64,000 nt of DNA from Oligoflexus sp. (GCA_014378195.1 JACMOC010000008.1:124001-188000), one strand, 5' to 3'; shown: positions 25,330 through 33,845, numbered from the stretch's first letter. Translations and numbers: made by a program. Notes: generated by a model not told the origin, from the sequence alone.

Positions 25330-26273
25330 CATTCAATACCGCTGAAATCCATCGCCGTCTCATTTTCTAGGACAGAATCATTCGCACCTTCTTCGGCGGC
25401 TCCTTCGCCCGTATCAGCCAAGCCTAGTAGTTTTGTGCTGGATTTAGGTCGGGCCGATGCGATCACAGGAAAATCTTTTGCATCAACGCCTGTAAGTACC
25501 GGTACAACGTTTATCTTTGTACCGGACGTGATGGCCTTGAAGCCTGGTTGAACCACATGATTGAGGTTGATCGTACCAGCCCATTTCCCTCCGACTTTCT
25601 TGATAAACGATTTGGTGACGATAAAATCGGATCCAGGTGGGAAGAGTACTTCTTTTTCGTTCGCATGTTCGGAAAGAAAGGAAATGTCGTGGCAGTTCTT
25701 GGATGTGATAACAAAAGTGAGATTGTTTTTAAACCCGGCCGGGACGGAATTTTCCTTTGTCGTACTCATAAACGCCAGCTCTTCGAAGCGTTTCACTTTG
25801 ATTATTTTCTCAACGATGGCTGCAGGAAGATCAAGGCCGCGTCTGGCAACGCAGGATTCTGATGGGATTTTATTCAAACCCGAAGCAGCCGCTTTTATGA
25901 TATTAACAATGTCTTTGATTTGGCTGACCCGATTCGAGCGAAGTCGAGTGTTAATTGCTGAGTAAGCAGAGCTTGTATAAAGTCTTAGAGCGACGGCTTC
26001 CTCTTTCGTTAGAGAACCTTTCATAGTTTTTTTGGCAAGACCTAGAGCCACCGTATCGTAACTATAGTGGAATTTATCCATTTCTTTCTTCATACCCGCG
26101 TAAACAGCGGCATTTGCTCCGGTGTATGTGGTGAGATCGACCTTAGTCAGATACCCGGTGCTGGTATCGGTCTGCAAGGTGCTCCCCGCGCCCTGTGGCT
26201 TGCACCCTATGCCGAGCATGAGCAACAGAAAAGAAAGCGAAAAGGATGCTATCGTTTTGCTAAAAAAGCTCAT
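25329..26273 (-). CDS. Lipoprotein with R-S-E type ADP-ribosyltransferase domain
   Basis: A 314-residue protein. The signal has lipobox LGIGC (Cys24). Residues about 88-240 match the ADP-ribosyltransferase exoenzyme fold in order. A helix reads LRLYTSSAYSAINTRLR, the classic YT..Y..IN..LR opening. Next is the NAD-binding arginine in CVARRGLD (R145, or R144), then a FMSTTKE strand (S170-T171-T172, the STS motif). Last is ANEKEVLFPPGSDFIVT with E206-x-E208, the ExE catalytic loop that favours arginine modification. It would transfer ADP-ribose from NAD+ to a target protein. A downstream Asn/Gly-rich tail (240-314) is not recognised. No immunity gene is obvious beside it. The fold assignment is strong; the target and export route are unknown. 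Confidence 0.85.
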   Translation of the reverse strand: MSFFSKTIASFSLSFLLLMLGIGCKPQGAGSTLQTDTSTGYLTKVDLTTYTGANAAVYAGMKKEMDKFHYSYDTVALGLAKKTMKGSLTKEEAVALRLYTSSAYSAINTRLRSNRVSQIKDIVNIIKAAASGLNKIPSESCVARRGLDLPAAIVEKIIKVKRFEELAFMSTTKENSVPAGFKNNLTFVITSKNCHDISFLSEHANEKEVLFPPGSDFIVTKSFIKKVGGKWAGTINLNHVVQPGFKAITSGTKINVVPVLTGVDAKDFPVIASARPKSSTKLLGLADTGEGAAEEGANDSVLENETAMDFSGIE

Positions 26274-26422
26274 AAATTCGCCTTTTACCCAAGATATGAT
26301 CGTCTATCGGTACTTTTGTTCAATCGCTTGAGAAGGCGGTAGTGGGGCGAGGTAAAGGGGGATAACGGAATATAGAGAAAGCCGTGGATGGTGGCTTTCT
26401 CCTGGGTCAGGGTCAACGCTGT

Positions 26423-26788
26423 TCAGCGGACCGCTGAGCGATCAGTACCTAAAATGATCTGGCTCACGCAGCGCTCAACGAGCTCGTCTGATGTGATAAA
26501 ACGCTCGTCATACCAGTACTGTGTCTCACACAGGCGGACGAGTTCTTTGCCAAAAGCCTCGTGGAACCCATCCCGCAAGGTATCGCGGAAATCGACGTAA
26601 TCCCATGCGGCTGCCTGCTGTTCCTGCTGTTGGGCGGAAATAAAATAATAGCTGAGGGATTCATAGCTTACGCGTAGGTTCTGAGCGAGGAAGGAATCGA
26701 CGAACTTTGAGATCTGCGAATCGTATCTCTTTAGATACTCATGCTGGCGAAGTCCTTTGTAGCGATCTAATTGAATTAATTTTCCCAT
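26423..26788 (-). CDS. Helical protein of unknown function
   Basis: A 121-residue cytoplasmic protein with AAGGG upstream of its ATG. It is strongly helical and rich in Tyr, Gln and Arg (YKGLRQHEYLKRYDSQISKF, YYFISAQQQEQQAAAWDYVDF). It ends with a helix containing RCVSQIILG. No signal or membrane segment. I do not recognise a family. It is downstream of no other gene on its strand and lies back-to-back with the paralog pair at 26989. Confidence 0.55.
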   Translation of the reverse strand: MGKLIQLDRYKGLRQHEYLKRYDSQISKFVDSFLAQNLRVSYESLSYYFISAQQQEQQAAAWDYVDFRDTLRDGFHEAFGKELVRLCETQYWYDERFITSDELVERCVSQIILGTDRSAVR

Positions 26789-26988
26789 AAAATACCCTTT
26801 TACGTGACATGGGCTATCCTCCCGGATTTACCTCTCTATCGGTATGAATTATGGATTTCTTAAGCGCACTATGCAAACAAACTAGGAAGGAATTGCCTGC
26901 CGGGACTAGGAAAAAACGAATCATTCCATACCCTTGTCCTTTAAAATTGGAAGTCCTATTATAGGTTTATAAGGCAGAGGGGTGCCCC

Positions 26989-27360
26989 ATGGTTTCTAGG
27001 GTAGGTGATTCCTTATTTAATCGCGAGGGAACGGCCGGGTTTGTAGCCGGGCGCGACCCTAAAAAGGAAACTCTGCAGGTCGCGATCAGCGGTCCGGAGT
27101 ACGAAAAAGGCCGACGCTATGGGTTTATAAACGGACTCGAGCCTAATCAGCGCAAAGAGTTTGAGGTCATCATCGACAACATGCGGGATCGTAAAGGTAG
27201 CCGCGAACGTGTTGATTTCCTTCAGGACCAGATTGAAACCCTCAAGGCTGATCCAAAACGAGGCGTTCTCACCCGCTATTTGCAGGGTGAAATGGCTCAT
27301 ATCATGAATAGTGAGGGGATCGCCCCGCGCATATATAGTATCGACGAAACGAAAACCTAG
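26989..27360 (+). CDS. Small protein, first of a tandem paralog pair
   Basis: A 123-residue cytoplasmic protein with GAGGGG before the ATG. An N-terminal half with beta character (GDSLFNREGTAGFVAGRDPKKETLQVAISG, then YEKGRRYGFINGL) is followed by a helical block (RKEFEVIIDNMRDRKGSRERVDFLQDQIETLKADPKRGVLTRYLQGEMAHIMN) and the ending RIYSIDET. The same plan, with the same ending Y-S-x-D-E-T, appears in the next gene. This points to a tandem duplication, or to two subunits of a complex. Function unknown. Confidence 0.65.
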   Translation: MVSRVGDSLFNREGTAGFVAGRDPKKETLQVAISGPEYEKGRRYGFINGLEPNQRKEFEVIIDNMRDRKGSRERVDFLQDQIETLKADPKRGVLTRYLQGEMAHIMNSEGIAPRIYSIDETKT

Positions 27361-27373
27361 AAAGGGGAACGCT

Positions 27374-27766
27374 ATGGCACAGATTGGCGATTTAGTACCG
27401 AAGGCTGGTATGTTTACCAATCCTGGAGTAGTGGTCGAGAAAAAAGATGACGGTAACGTTATAGTTGATACTGAGCCGATGACGGTAAACAAGTATCATC
27501 GCTATGCGAACACCACAGGCCTTACCGAGCAGGAAAAAGGCAAATTTAACGAGATTCTTGACGGTATTTACACCAAAGAGAACGACGTTGAAAAAATCAA
27601 TGACATCCAGACCAACATTGATCAGTTGAAATCCGATCCGGTCAACCAGAAGATCGTGCAGTACCTGCGCAATCAACAGGCGCACTTGATTCGTACCGCT
27701 AAAGAATTGCCACGCACCTACAGTGTGGATGAAACCAACCTCAAAGGTTTGATCAGCAAGACTTGA
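27374..27766 (+). CDS. Small protein, second of a tandem paralog pair
   Basis: A 130-residue protein from the ATG at 27374, with AAAGGGG eight bases upstream. Beta-type start: MAQIGDLVPKAGMFTNPGVVVEKKDDGNVIVDTEP, then YHRYANTTGLTEQEKGKFNEILDGIY. A helical block follows (DVEKINDIQTNIDQLKSDPVNQKIVQYLRNQQAHLI), then TYSVDETN. It aligns with the preceding protein through the helical block and the D-E-T ending. Thirteen bases separate the two genes. Function unknown; a terminator follows. Confidence 0.68.
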   Translation: MAQIGDLVPKAGMFTNPGVVVEKKDDGNVIVDTEPMTVNKYHRYANTTGLTEQEKGKFNEILDGIYTKENDVEKINDIQTNIDQLKSDPVNQKIVQYLRNQQAHLIRTAKELPRTYSVDETNLKGLISKT

Positions 27767-27811
27767 TCGTGATGTAAAAAATTCTTCCGCATCGTTGCGG
27801 ACGAGATGTTA

Positions 27812-27842
27812 AGCCGGAGCCTTTATGCTTCGGCTCTTTCTT
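27812..27842 (+). terminator. Terminator after the paralog pair
   Basis: Stem AGCCGGAGC (27812-27820) and GCTTCGGCT (27827-27835) with one wobble, then a T-rich tract. Confidence 0.7.
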
Positions 27843-27863
27843 ATTTCGCTTAAAAAGAGCGAC

Positions 27864-27895
27864 AAAAAACCACCAGGCGATCAGGCCTAGTGGTT
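27864..27895 (-). terminator. Terminator of the minus-strand phospholipase-C-like gene
   Basis: Arms 27868-27878 and 27885-27895 with loop GATCAG; on the minus strand the 3' arm is followed by a T run (A run at 27864-27869 on the plus strand). Confidence 0.7.
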
Positions 27896-27905
27896 ACGTT
27901 TAGGA

Positions 27906-29129
27906 TTAGCGAATGGTTTCAAATCCTTTGATGTAGGCATCAGGAAGACGTTTGGCGATCTCGGGATCCTGAGCTTCTTTTGTCACCTCGGCTCGGAAGT
28001 TATCCATGATTCCTGGCAGCGCAGCAAAAAACGTTCGAGCCATGGATTCATTGAGGTCGTAGAAAATACCGGCTTTATAGAGAATTCCCAAACTCTTGAG
28101 CCAGGCTATAATCTGATCATGCGGAATATCAGGCTTAAAGACATCGACGAGTGCTGTTTCCGTCGTGTCGAGGAAGGGCACGAGTTCGGTAGCACTATAA
28201 AGGCCTATTGGTGTTTGTCCTTCGCGGTAGGCCGTCATAAGTTCTTTCACAGAGCGCGCCACGGATTCAATTGGAATTGCGACTTGAGGCGACTGTGCTG
28301 TTGCAAGAACAAAGAGTTCGCCATCACACCGTGTGTGCCACTGGTCACCGCGCGTATTTTTCACCGCCAGGCCCGGCCCATGGCTATCTTTGAGAAGGTG
28401 ATCATGGTCATGCATGAGTTTGGCCAACGCATCGACGGCAATTTTATTGTATTTGTATTTCTTTTGCCATTCGACGGCTTGAGTTCTTGGGTTGCGAATG
28501 TGACCTGTAGCAAATCCGTCTGTCAGAAAGTGATCGCTAAACGCATTGACGATAAGGGCCTGGTTTAGCAGACTGTCTTTTTTCTTGGCGTCGGTCTCAT
28601 CGTGAGCCTGCACGGCTAAAGCGAGCGCTCGACCGTGATATTTCACGTAGAAGACCATGTTAAACCAACCGAAATGGTTGTAGTTGGTGGTCGACAGCTC
28701 GAGGTATTTAGGAAAGGAAAAACCGAAACCAAGGTTGTAGTCCGGATAAGATACGTTCGGATCCGACATCTGTTTTAGGATCGCGGCTTCTTCTTTCTCA
28801 AAATAACCCTTCACGCGTTTGTCGTTGGGCGAAAAAGGATGAAGAAAGCTTTGATTTCTGGTTTGCGTGATAATCTCTTCGGGTGTGCCGTAAAAATCGC
28901 CTGAGAATGCGACCAGCTCTCCGTAAGAAAAGGAGTCTTTTCTATCAGCGCGATAGATGAGAGCGGGACACACCGTTCCGTACTCAGAACAGGCTTGTTT
29001 ATAACCCGTGTCGCCCAGAACCTTATGCTCCCCACCATCAAAACTTGTTTCGGAGTTGGGCTTATTTATGGATTTGCAGGACGTGGTCACAAGTGAGGCG
29101 AAGAGCACGATAGCGATTAACGGCTTCAT
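27906..29129 (-). CDS. Exported lipoprotein, zinc-dependent phospholipase C/P1-nuclease-like
   Basis: A 407-residue protein with an N-terminal lipoprotein-like signal (IVLFASLVTTSC, Cys18). The mature chain has histidine clusters with the spacing seen in the helical trinuclear-zinc phospholipase C/P1 nuclease fold: TTNYNHFGWFNMVFYVKYH, then NAFSDHFLTDGFATGHIRNPR, and later MHDHDHLLKDSHGPG and DQWHTR. In that family such His/Asp residues bind three zinc ions and hydrolyse phosphodiesters or phospholipids. The C-terminal 150 residues are helical. It is monocistronic, with a terminator after it. The exact substrate is inferred only at superfamily level. Confidence 0.72.
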   Translation of the reverse strand: MKPLIAIVLFASLVTTSCKSINKPNSETSFDGGEHKVLGDTGYKQACSEYGTVCPALIYRADRKDSFSYGELVAFSGDFYGTPEEIITQTRNQSFLHPFSPNDKRVKGYFEKEEAAILKQMSDPNVSYPDYNLGFGFSFPKYLELSTTNYNHFGWFNMVFYVKYHGRALALAVQAHDETDAKKKDSLLNQALIVNAFSDHFLTDGFATGHIRNPRTQAVEWQKKYKYNKIAVDALAKLMHDHDHLLKDSHGPGLAVKNTRGDQWHTRCDGELFVLATAQSPQVAIPIESVARSVKELMTAYREGQTPIGLYSATELVPFLDTTETALVDVFKPDIPHDQIIAWLKSLGILYKAGIFYDLNESMARTFFAALPGIMDNFRAEVTKEAQDPEIAKRLPDAYIKGFETIR

Positions 29130-29351
29130 GGCTTAGATATCCTAAACGCTGCGGGGAATTCGAACGGTATGAGTGATTTTAACATGTCGGTTAGGCAGCG
29201 TGGACGGCTCGGCGGTATTTGCCGACCGGTCGATAGGAATGGATGGCGCGATTTGCGGGGGGGAAGTGCGGTAAAAGGATAGAAATTCGGGGGTTGGTTC
29301 GGATTTTTGCTAGCGCTCGGGGCAAATTTTTTTTATGATCGCGGTCCTAAT

Positions 29352-29438
29352 GGAGAGCTGTCCGAGTGGCCGAAGGAGCTTGATTCGAAATCAAGTAAGG
29401 GGGTGACCTCTTCTAGGGTTCGAATCCCTAGCTCTCCG
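29352..29438 (+). tRNA. tRNA-Ser(CGA)
   Basis: An 87-base class II tRNA. The acceptor arms GGAGAGC and GCTCTCC pair fully. The anticodon loop TTCGAAA is on a CTTGA/TCAAG stem, giving anticodon CGA (codon UCG). A long variable arm follows (GTAAGGGGGTGACCTCTTC), then the T arm CTAGGGTTCGAATCCCTAG. CCA is not encoded; the discriminator is G. A TATGAT box lies 12 bases upstream as a possible -10. Confidence 0.97.
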
Positions 29439-29548
29439 TTTCTTTCTCGCTAGTTGCGCATTCCCGTGATTCCGACCGGCAGGTCCTCGGTTAGTGTCAA
29501 GAAGAACTCGCATACAAACTCCTAAGATTCCACTCTTTGACCTTTATA

Positions 29549-29860
29549 TCAATCTGGATTGGCCCCCTCTGGTGCATTCTCCAGGAGAGTCCCATCAACA
29601 GCATCGACTCCGACTTCGTAAGTGACAGTTCCATCAATGATGTCGAAGGAATAGCGTAAGCCGCTCCCTCCCTTTTCTTTTTCTAATTCTTCGTCCGTTA
29701 TTTTACCTGGGCGTGCTTTGAGAGCGATCGTACGCGCTTGAACTATTGTCAGTTTCGCATCTTTTACAAGATTTTGTCCGACGAGGGCAAAGGCATTGCT
29801 GGCACTTAAGGTAACGATTGTTGTGATTAGCGTCATAACTGATGTCTTGAAAAATTTCAT
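29549..29860 (-). CDS. Exported PepSY-domain small protein
   Basis: A 103-residue protein with a signal peptide (residues 1 to about 25, TLITTIVTLSASNAFA). The mature part matches the PepSY pattern: TIVQARTIALKARPGKITDEELEKE, then GLRYSFDIIDGTVTYEVGVDAVDGTLLE. PepSY domains in periplasmic proteins are thought to inhibit or regulate proteases or bind surfaces. Its single neighbours on this strand are the tRNA and an unrelated exported protein, so it is likely monocistronic. Confidence 0.8.
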   Translation of the reverse strand: MKFFKTSVMTLITTIVTLSASNAFALVGQNLVKDAKLTIVQARTIALKARPGKITDEELEKEKGGSGLRYSFDIIDGTVTYEVGVDAVDGTLLENAPEGANPD

Positions 29861-30051
29861 AATCTTGCTCCAATTGGTTTTCGAGTTCGGTGTTTTCGTT
29901 TTCTATAGATCACACTAACACTCGAGACTTAGCTCAACCTTAGGGCATTTCGATGCCAGATTCGGCAATCTAAAATTATTAGCAGAGTGTTCCGTAATCC
30001 GTGACAACCCCGGCTTGGAGTCGTTTAGTGATTCTTGGCTCATGGCGAATG

Positions 30052-30915
30052 TCATTTCACAGCCATCGGTACAATGGAAGGGCCATATACAAATTTCTCA
30101 AGATGCACTTCAATGCCGAAAATTGCTATGAGTTCATCCTTAGAGCTGCTTTTTACTTCACCTTTGCCAAAATCAAAAATCCGATCCTCAATCCCTATAT
30201 TCACTGCGAGTGGAAATCTGGCCTTTTCACAAAAATGAGTTTCTATTTGGAAGGCCGATTTTCTGTAAAATCCTTGGTCCATTTTACCTTCCAAATGCCC
30301 TGCAGATATCTCAAAACCACCTATCACGTGCGCGAACGCTATCTGCATTCCTTCGTAATGACGTTTAAGCATTTCGCGTTCCGCCCTTCCAAAATATGCT
30401 CCTACAAGGATCGTAAAAGGTCCTTTCCAATATAATTCCAGACCACCAACTTTGGTATACATATCAATCGTGCGATTTTCCCAAATAGTCGCTGCGAAGC
30501 TGACAGGGAGATCATTGAACATCGAGCCTGGTATAGTTAGCGTTAGCTTGGCTTCATCCAGATAAAATACTTTCATGTTAGAATTTGGTTCATGCAACTT
30601 CACATAATCAGCATCGAGCCCTAATCCATTCGAAAAGGAGTGATGACCAATCAAGCCAAGTGTCAAAGGACCAAAAGGGCCGTCTGGATGGTTTGATTCG
30701 TTTGCGACGCGAAACCTCAAATCGGAGCTTAGTTCGGTTTGTCCCTCATCAGGGTTTGAATTTTCCTTGGATAAAGGAGATTTGGCTGGAGAGGATGACT
30801 GTCCTGAACTTGTGTTAGGTTTATTTTGGGCTTCAGCTGGATCGCAGCGCGGGACCAGAAATAAAAAAAGTAGAATGAATCGATGACAGTCGGCGAGACA
30901 TTTTTGAATAGTCAT
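30052..30915 (-). CDS. Exported, probably outer-membrane beta-barrel protein
   Basis: A 287-residue protein with a hydrophobic N-terminus (residues 12-28, FILLFLFLVPRCDPAEA) and then a Ser/Pro/Asn/Gln linker at about 30-60. From residue 75 onward there are alternating amphipathic strands (LRFRVANES, DEAKLTLTIPGSMFNDLPVSFAATIW, GLELYWKGPFTILVGAYFGRAE, AFAHVIGGFEISAGHLEG). This resembles porin- or OmpL-type barrels and small-molecule channels. I do not recognise a family member. The chain ends near a basic VPMAVK instead of a terminal Phe. Confidence 0.6.
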   Translation of the reverse strand: MTIQKCLADCHRFILLFLFLVPRCDPAEAQNKPNTSSGQSSSPAKSPLSKENSNPDEGQTELSSDLRFRVANESNHPDGPFGPLTLGLIGHHSFSNGLGLDADYVKLHEPNSNMKVFYLDEAKLTLTIPGSMFNDLPVSFAATIWENRTIDMYTKVGGLELYWKGPFTILVGAYFGRAEREMLKRHYEGMQIAFAHVIGGFEISAGHLEGKMDQGFYRKSAFQIETHFCEKARFPLAVNIGIEDRIFDFGKGEVKSSSKDELIAIFGIEVHLEKFVYGPSIVPMAVK

Positions 30916-31164
30916 GATCTGTGACCATTATACAGGTTGAAGTTCGGTTGCTATCGCACTACTGCAGCTAAACTGATGCTTTGCCCTTGGTATTGGCGAG
31001 TGAATTTAACTTGACGAAACATTTTCAAATCGACTCACACTATCAAAGTCACTTACAACGCCTTAACTGGTGGGCAAGCATGAAACCGTCGATGCAGACA
31101 TCTGCCTACATACCGATGCTCTAAAGGACCATATTCAGATTCCCTTTGTTGAAGCTCGTATAGT

Positions 31165-31923
31165 TCAGTGAGCTTTCTCTGCTGCTCGATTTGGAAATAT
31201 CCAGATACAGCAAACAATTAAAACGAGCAGCACGCCCGATGCAGTAAAGCGACTGAGGGCCATGCCTCCATGATCGTGTGGCTTATCTAAAAAGTCGCCA
31301 ACAACAGCACCTAAGGGTCTGGTGAGAATAAAAGCAGACCAAAACAGAGCTGTGCGAGAAATCTTGGTCCAGTGTGCGATCGCTGCCACAAGCACTAGTA
31401 AGGAGCTGAATAAGATCGCCGAACCGCCGTAACCAAGGCCGGCACTGTCTGCCGTCCAGTCACCCAAGGCCGTACCCAAGGTCTGTGAAAACATGATGGT
31501 GACCCAGTAAAAGATCTCAGTTTTTGGTTCGCTCACTGTATCAACAGCTATAGATCCGAGTGTGCGATACCAAGTGGTGAGTGATCCGATTAGCAAAATA
31601 AGAAGCAAGGTGGAACCACCCGCATATCCAATACCGAGAGAGCGATCGGCAAAATCAGCCAAAGTCGTACCAACAGTGGTCGTTGCGATGATAGTAATCC
31701 AGTAAATAAAAGGATGAAATTCCTTGCTTTTAATCTGAACAAAGACAGCGATTATAAAAATCACAGCAAAAATCGCTGTACTAATCAGGTACCCCAAATT
31801 CAAAGACATTGAGAGGGCGTCACCACCAGTTTCCCCCAAGGTAGTGGCGAAGATTTTAGTAATCCAGAAAACAAGAGTCACCTCGGGAACCTTTATTCGA
31901 CTTTCTATTGCTCCGTTGTTCAT
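31165..31923 (-). CDS. Polytopic membrane protein, COG4705-like, with four internal repeats
   Basis: A 252-residue inner-membrane protein with about 8 membrane segments. Four copies of one motif are visible: FWITKIFATTLGETGGD, YWITIIATTTVGTTLAD, YWVTIMFSQTLGTALGD and FWSAFILTRPLGAVVGD. Each sits at the start of a repeat, followed by a GLGY/GIGY-type helix (LGIGYAGGS, GLGYGGSA). The fourfold repeat suggests an ancient duplication and a channel or transporter-like fold. The family is known but has no assigned function. It is set in the stress-gene region next to an antiporter stub. Confidence 0.72.
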   Translation of the reverse strand: MNNGAIESRIKVPEVTLVFWITKIFATTLGETGGDALSMSLNLGYLISTAIFAVIFIIAVFVQIKSKEFHPFIYWITIIATTTVGTTLADFADRSLGIGYAGGSTLLLILLIGSLTTWYRTLGSIAVDTVSEPKTEIFYWVTIMFSQTLGTALGDWTADSAGLGYGGSAILFSSLLVLVAAIAHWTKISRTALFWSAFILTRPLGAVVGDFLDKPHDHGGMALSRFTASGVLLVLIVCCIWIFPNRAAEKAH

Positions 31924-32313
31924 CTCGTCATCCTTTGCTTAGTGATCACCTGCTCTCTCGAAAGGAGTCGCAAGCCCAGATTCTTTCAGATAGTTATCAG
32001 GCCGATAGAATCAGATTGTATTTTGAGCGTTCTAAAAAAATGAAATGTCTCAGATAAGCTGATGACTTGAGTGAAGACTATAAGAATTTCTGAGGTTTTT
32101 AACTAGCTTAATCTTCTACAAGAAGATCAGCGCATAACATTGTTTAGACCGATAAATTTTGCGGTTTAGTGCATCCAGTTCAAAAAAAATCTATTTTGAA
32201 CGCATCCGTTTACATCACTGACAAGTCCATATCAGGTCCGCCATGGAGAGAAATATTAAAATGATCGAAAAGCTTTGTATTTTTGTCCTTTAGAATATCC
32301 TGCGTAATGAAAA
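31924..32313. other. Intergenic stretch with an AT-rich inverted repeat
   Basis: No gene seen. An 8-bp inverted repeat GTTCAAAA (32178-32185) and TTTTGAAC (32194-32201) is flanked by GCATCC direct repeats, possibly an operator or a stem-loop. Confidence 0.35.
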
Positions 32314-32488
32314 TCTCGGGAGGATATAGCTATATGTACAGAAATTCAGGGCCTAACTGGAGAAGTTTTTATCAGCTACACCCAAGTCTTTGGCGACTTA
32401 TGCGATGGTCAGAAGACATTTCAGCAGAACGGGTAAAAGGATCGATGATACGACCGAGCAAGTGATCGCCGAGAGGATACCTTAAGCG
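32314..32488 (+). pseudogene. Possible adenylate kinase remnant (frameshifted)
   Basis: In one frame bases 32314-32433 read as ICTEIQGLTGEVFISYTQVF then GDLCDG, and from about 32432 a second frame reads GKRIDDTTEQVIAERIP. Placed together this resembles the zinc-type LID of adenylate kinase, where C-x-x-C..GEVY..Y....CD.C is followed by R.DD.EE.V..R. The frameshift and the missing rest of the gene make it a remnant at best. The evidence is resemblance only. Confidence 0.35.
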
Positions 32489-32753
32489 AAGTGGCACTAA
32501 GCTTGTGCAGCCCGAAGTTATCGTTCATTAACCAACCTTATCTTTGGTGTCGAAGAGGTTGAGATCGGCCTGATCCAGAAGTTGCATGTTGTAAAGAAGC
32601 AACTTCCTGCAATTATTAAAAAAATCGAGGTATTATCAGTGGAATTCGTGATTGTTCCGCCCAAACCTCTCCGAAGTCTATAAAGTACGTTTGAAGCGGG
32701 AATTTGGCCTTCACACTTTGTTAAACGCCTCTCAAAACGTGGTGGAGATTCTC

Positions 32754-33059
32754 ATGTCATTGCTAGAAAGTATCGCCGCTCTCATCACACTCACTGCAAT
32801 CGCAGCATATGCTCACTTTAGATTTCTAAAATTGCCAATGACGATAGGTCTCATGGCCATCGCCGTCGCTATTTCTGTCTTACTTTTGTCGCTCGGCGCG
32901 TTGGGTTTCGGTATCCAGCGTCTGGTCGAGGGAATTCTGAGGGAAATGGACTTTAACAATGCGCTCCTCAATGGGATGTTGAGTTTTTTGCTCTTCGCCG
33001 GTGCGCTGCACGCAAAGTTAGACGATCTACGGGCTAACTGGGCGCGAGCAGGGCCATAA
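32754..33059 (+). pseudogene. N-terminal stub of a Na+/H+ antiporter (CPA1/NhaP type)
   Basis: A 101-residue frame from the ATG at 32754, with GGTGGAG upstream. It has three membrane segments, ALITLTAIAAYAHFRF, PMTIGLMAIAVAISVLLLSLGALGFGI and the typical LLNGMLSFLLFAGALHAKLDDL. The last block is the conserved CPA1 motif that normally lies around residue 85 of a roughly 400-600-residue transporter. Then the frame ends (RANWARAGP). No continuation was found downstream in other frames, so this is a truncated gene and cannot form a transporter. Confidence 0.7.
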
Positions 33060-33174
33060 GGGTCGGAATGAACCAATAAGAGTTCTTGATATGCCTAAAA
33101 TAGATAACTATTTGTTTGGGCATAGTCTGAGAGAACTGCCTGAGAACACGCCTTTTGCGGGTAGATTTTGCACT

Positions 33175-33197
33175 AAAAAAAGGGAGCCGAAGCCCCC
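33175..33197 (-). terminator. Terminator of the exported protein at 33204
   Basis: Minus-strand stem GGGGGC/GCTCCC with a TTCG tetraloop (33182-33197) and seven T afterwards (33175-33181). Confidence 0.85.
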
Positions 33198-33203
33198 GTT
33201 TCT

Positions 33204-33845
33204 CTATCGACCGCTCGTGAGACTTCCACTATCCCCGACTGGACGTAGAATTAGAACAGCTTCGGAAGGTCCTCCTCGACGTTTCAGGATCATTGACATC
33301 CTTGCCTCATTTTTATCATCCCAGTGTTTGTCTTTAGCCTCGCCTTTAATTTGCGCAGCGTCGGTAGCGAAGGTGCGTTGAAACCAGTTTGGTCTTACTG
33401 CCATATTAAAGGTTTCCACTGAAGTTATTCCCACCTCTTTCAGCGCATCCTTGATGCTCTGGTTTCTGAGATCCGCAAGATCCTTATCGGACTTGGAGAG
33501 CTCCATGGATGGTGCTTTCGGGTAGTCTTTATCGGACCACGAAGCCACCACGACTTTAGGTGTGACGTTATTATTCTTGTAGGTATTCGCCCAATCCTGA
33601 AGTCGCATTTTCTCTATCGAGGGGATCATCGCCGATTTCTGGTCAAAATACACAGTCGATGCGTGACGATCGACCTGATCCAGATAAACGTACCAAGATT
33701 CATAAACAACCCCATCGGGATTTGGAGTCATGCCAGCTGACTCGGAGCTTTTTTTGTCACTGGATTTTTTGGGGGCATCAGCTGCGAAAGCTGAGACACT
33801 GAGGAGCAAACTCGAAGCGAGTACGGAAGTAACGATATGTTTCAT
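33204..33845 (-). CDS. Exported protein, OmpA-like-fold candidate
   Basis: A 213-residue protein with a signal peptide (VTSVLASSLLLSVSAFA, cleavage after AFAA region) and a lysine/serine linker (APKKSSDKKSSES). A domain of about 150 residues follows: PKVVVASWSDKDYP, ADLRNQSIKDALKEVGITSVETFNMAV, then FQRTFATDAAQIKGEA and NEARMSMILKR. The alternation of a strand, a helix starting with Asp/Arg-rich residues and a final strand is the plan of the OmpA/MotB peptidoglycan-binding fold, but the key NX(2)LSxxRA motif is not clear. It is monocistronic with a strong terminator. Confidence 0.6.
   Translation of the reverse strand: MKHIVTSVLASSLLLSVSAFAADAPKKSSDKKSSESAGMTPNPDGVVYESWYVYLDQVDRHASTVYFDQKSAMIPSIEKMRLQDWANTYKNNNVTPKVVVASWSDKDYPKAPSMELSKSDKDLADLRNQSIKDALKEVGITSVETFNMAVRPNWFQRTFATDAAQIKGEAKDKHWDDKNEARMSMILKRRGGPSEAVLILRPVGDSGSLTSGR

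Noticed and set aside
28119..28568. 149-residue plus-strand ORF
   Set aside because: Shadow of the phospholipase-C-like gene.
30001..30435. 144-residue plus-strand ORF
   Set aside because: It overlaps the outer-membrane-type gene on the minus strand and shows no gene-like features.
32283..32465. 60-residue plus-strand ORF
   Set aside because: It lies in another frame of the possible adenylate kinase remnant and has no support of its own.
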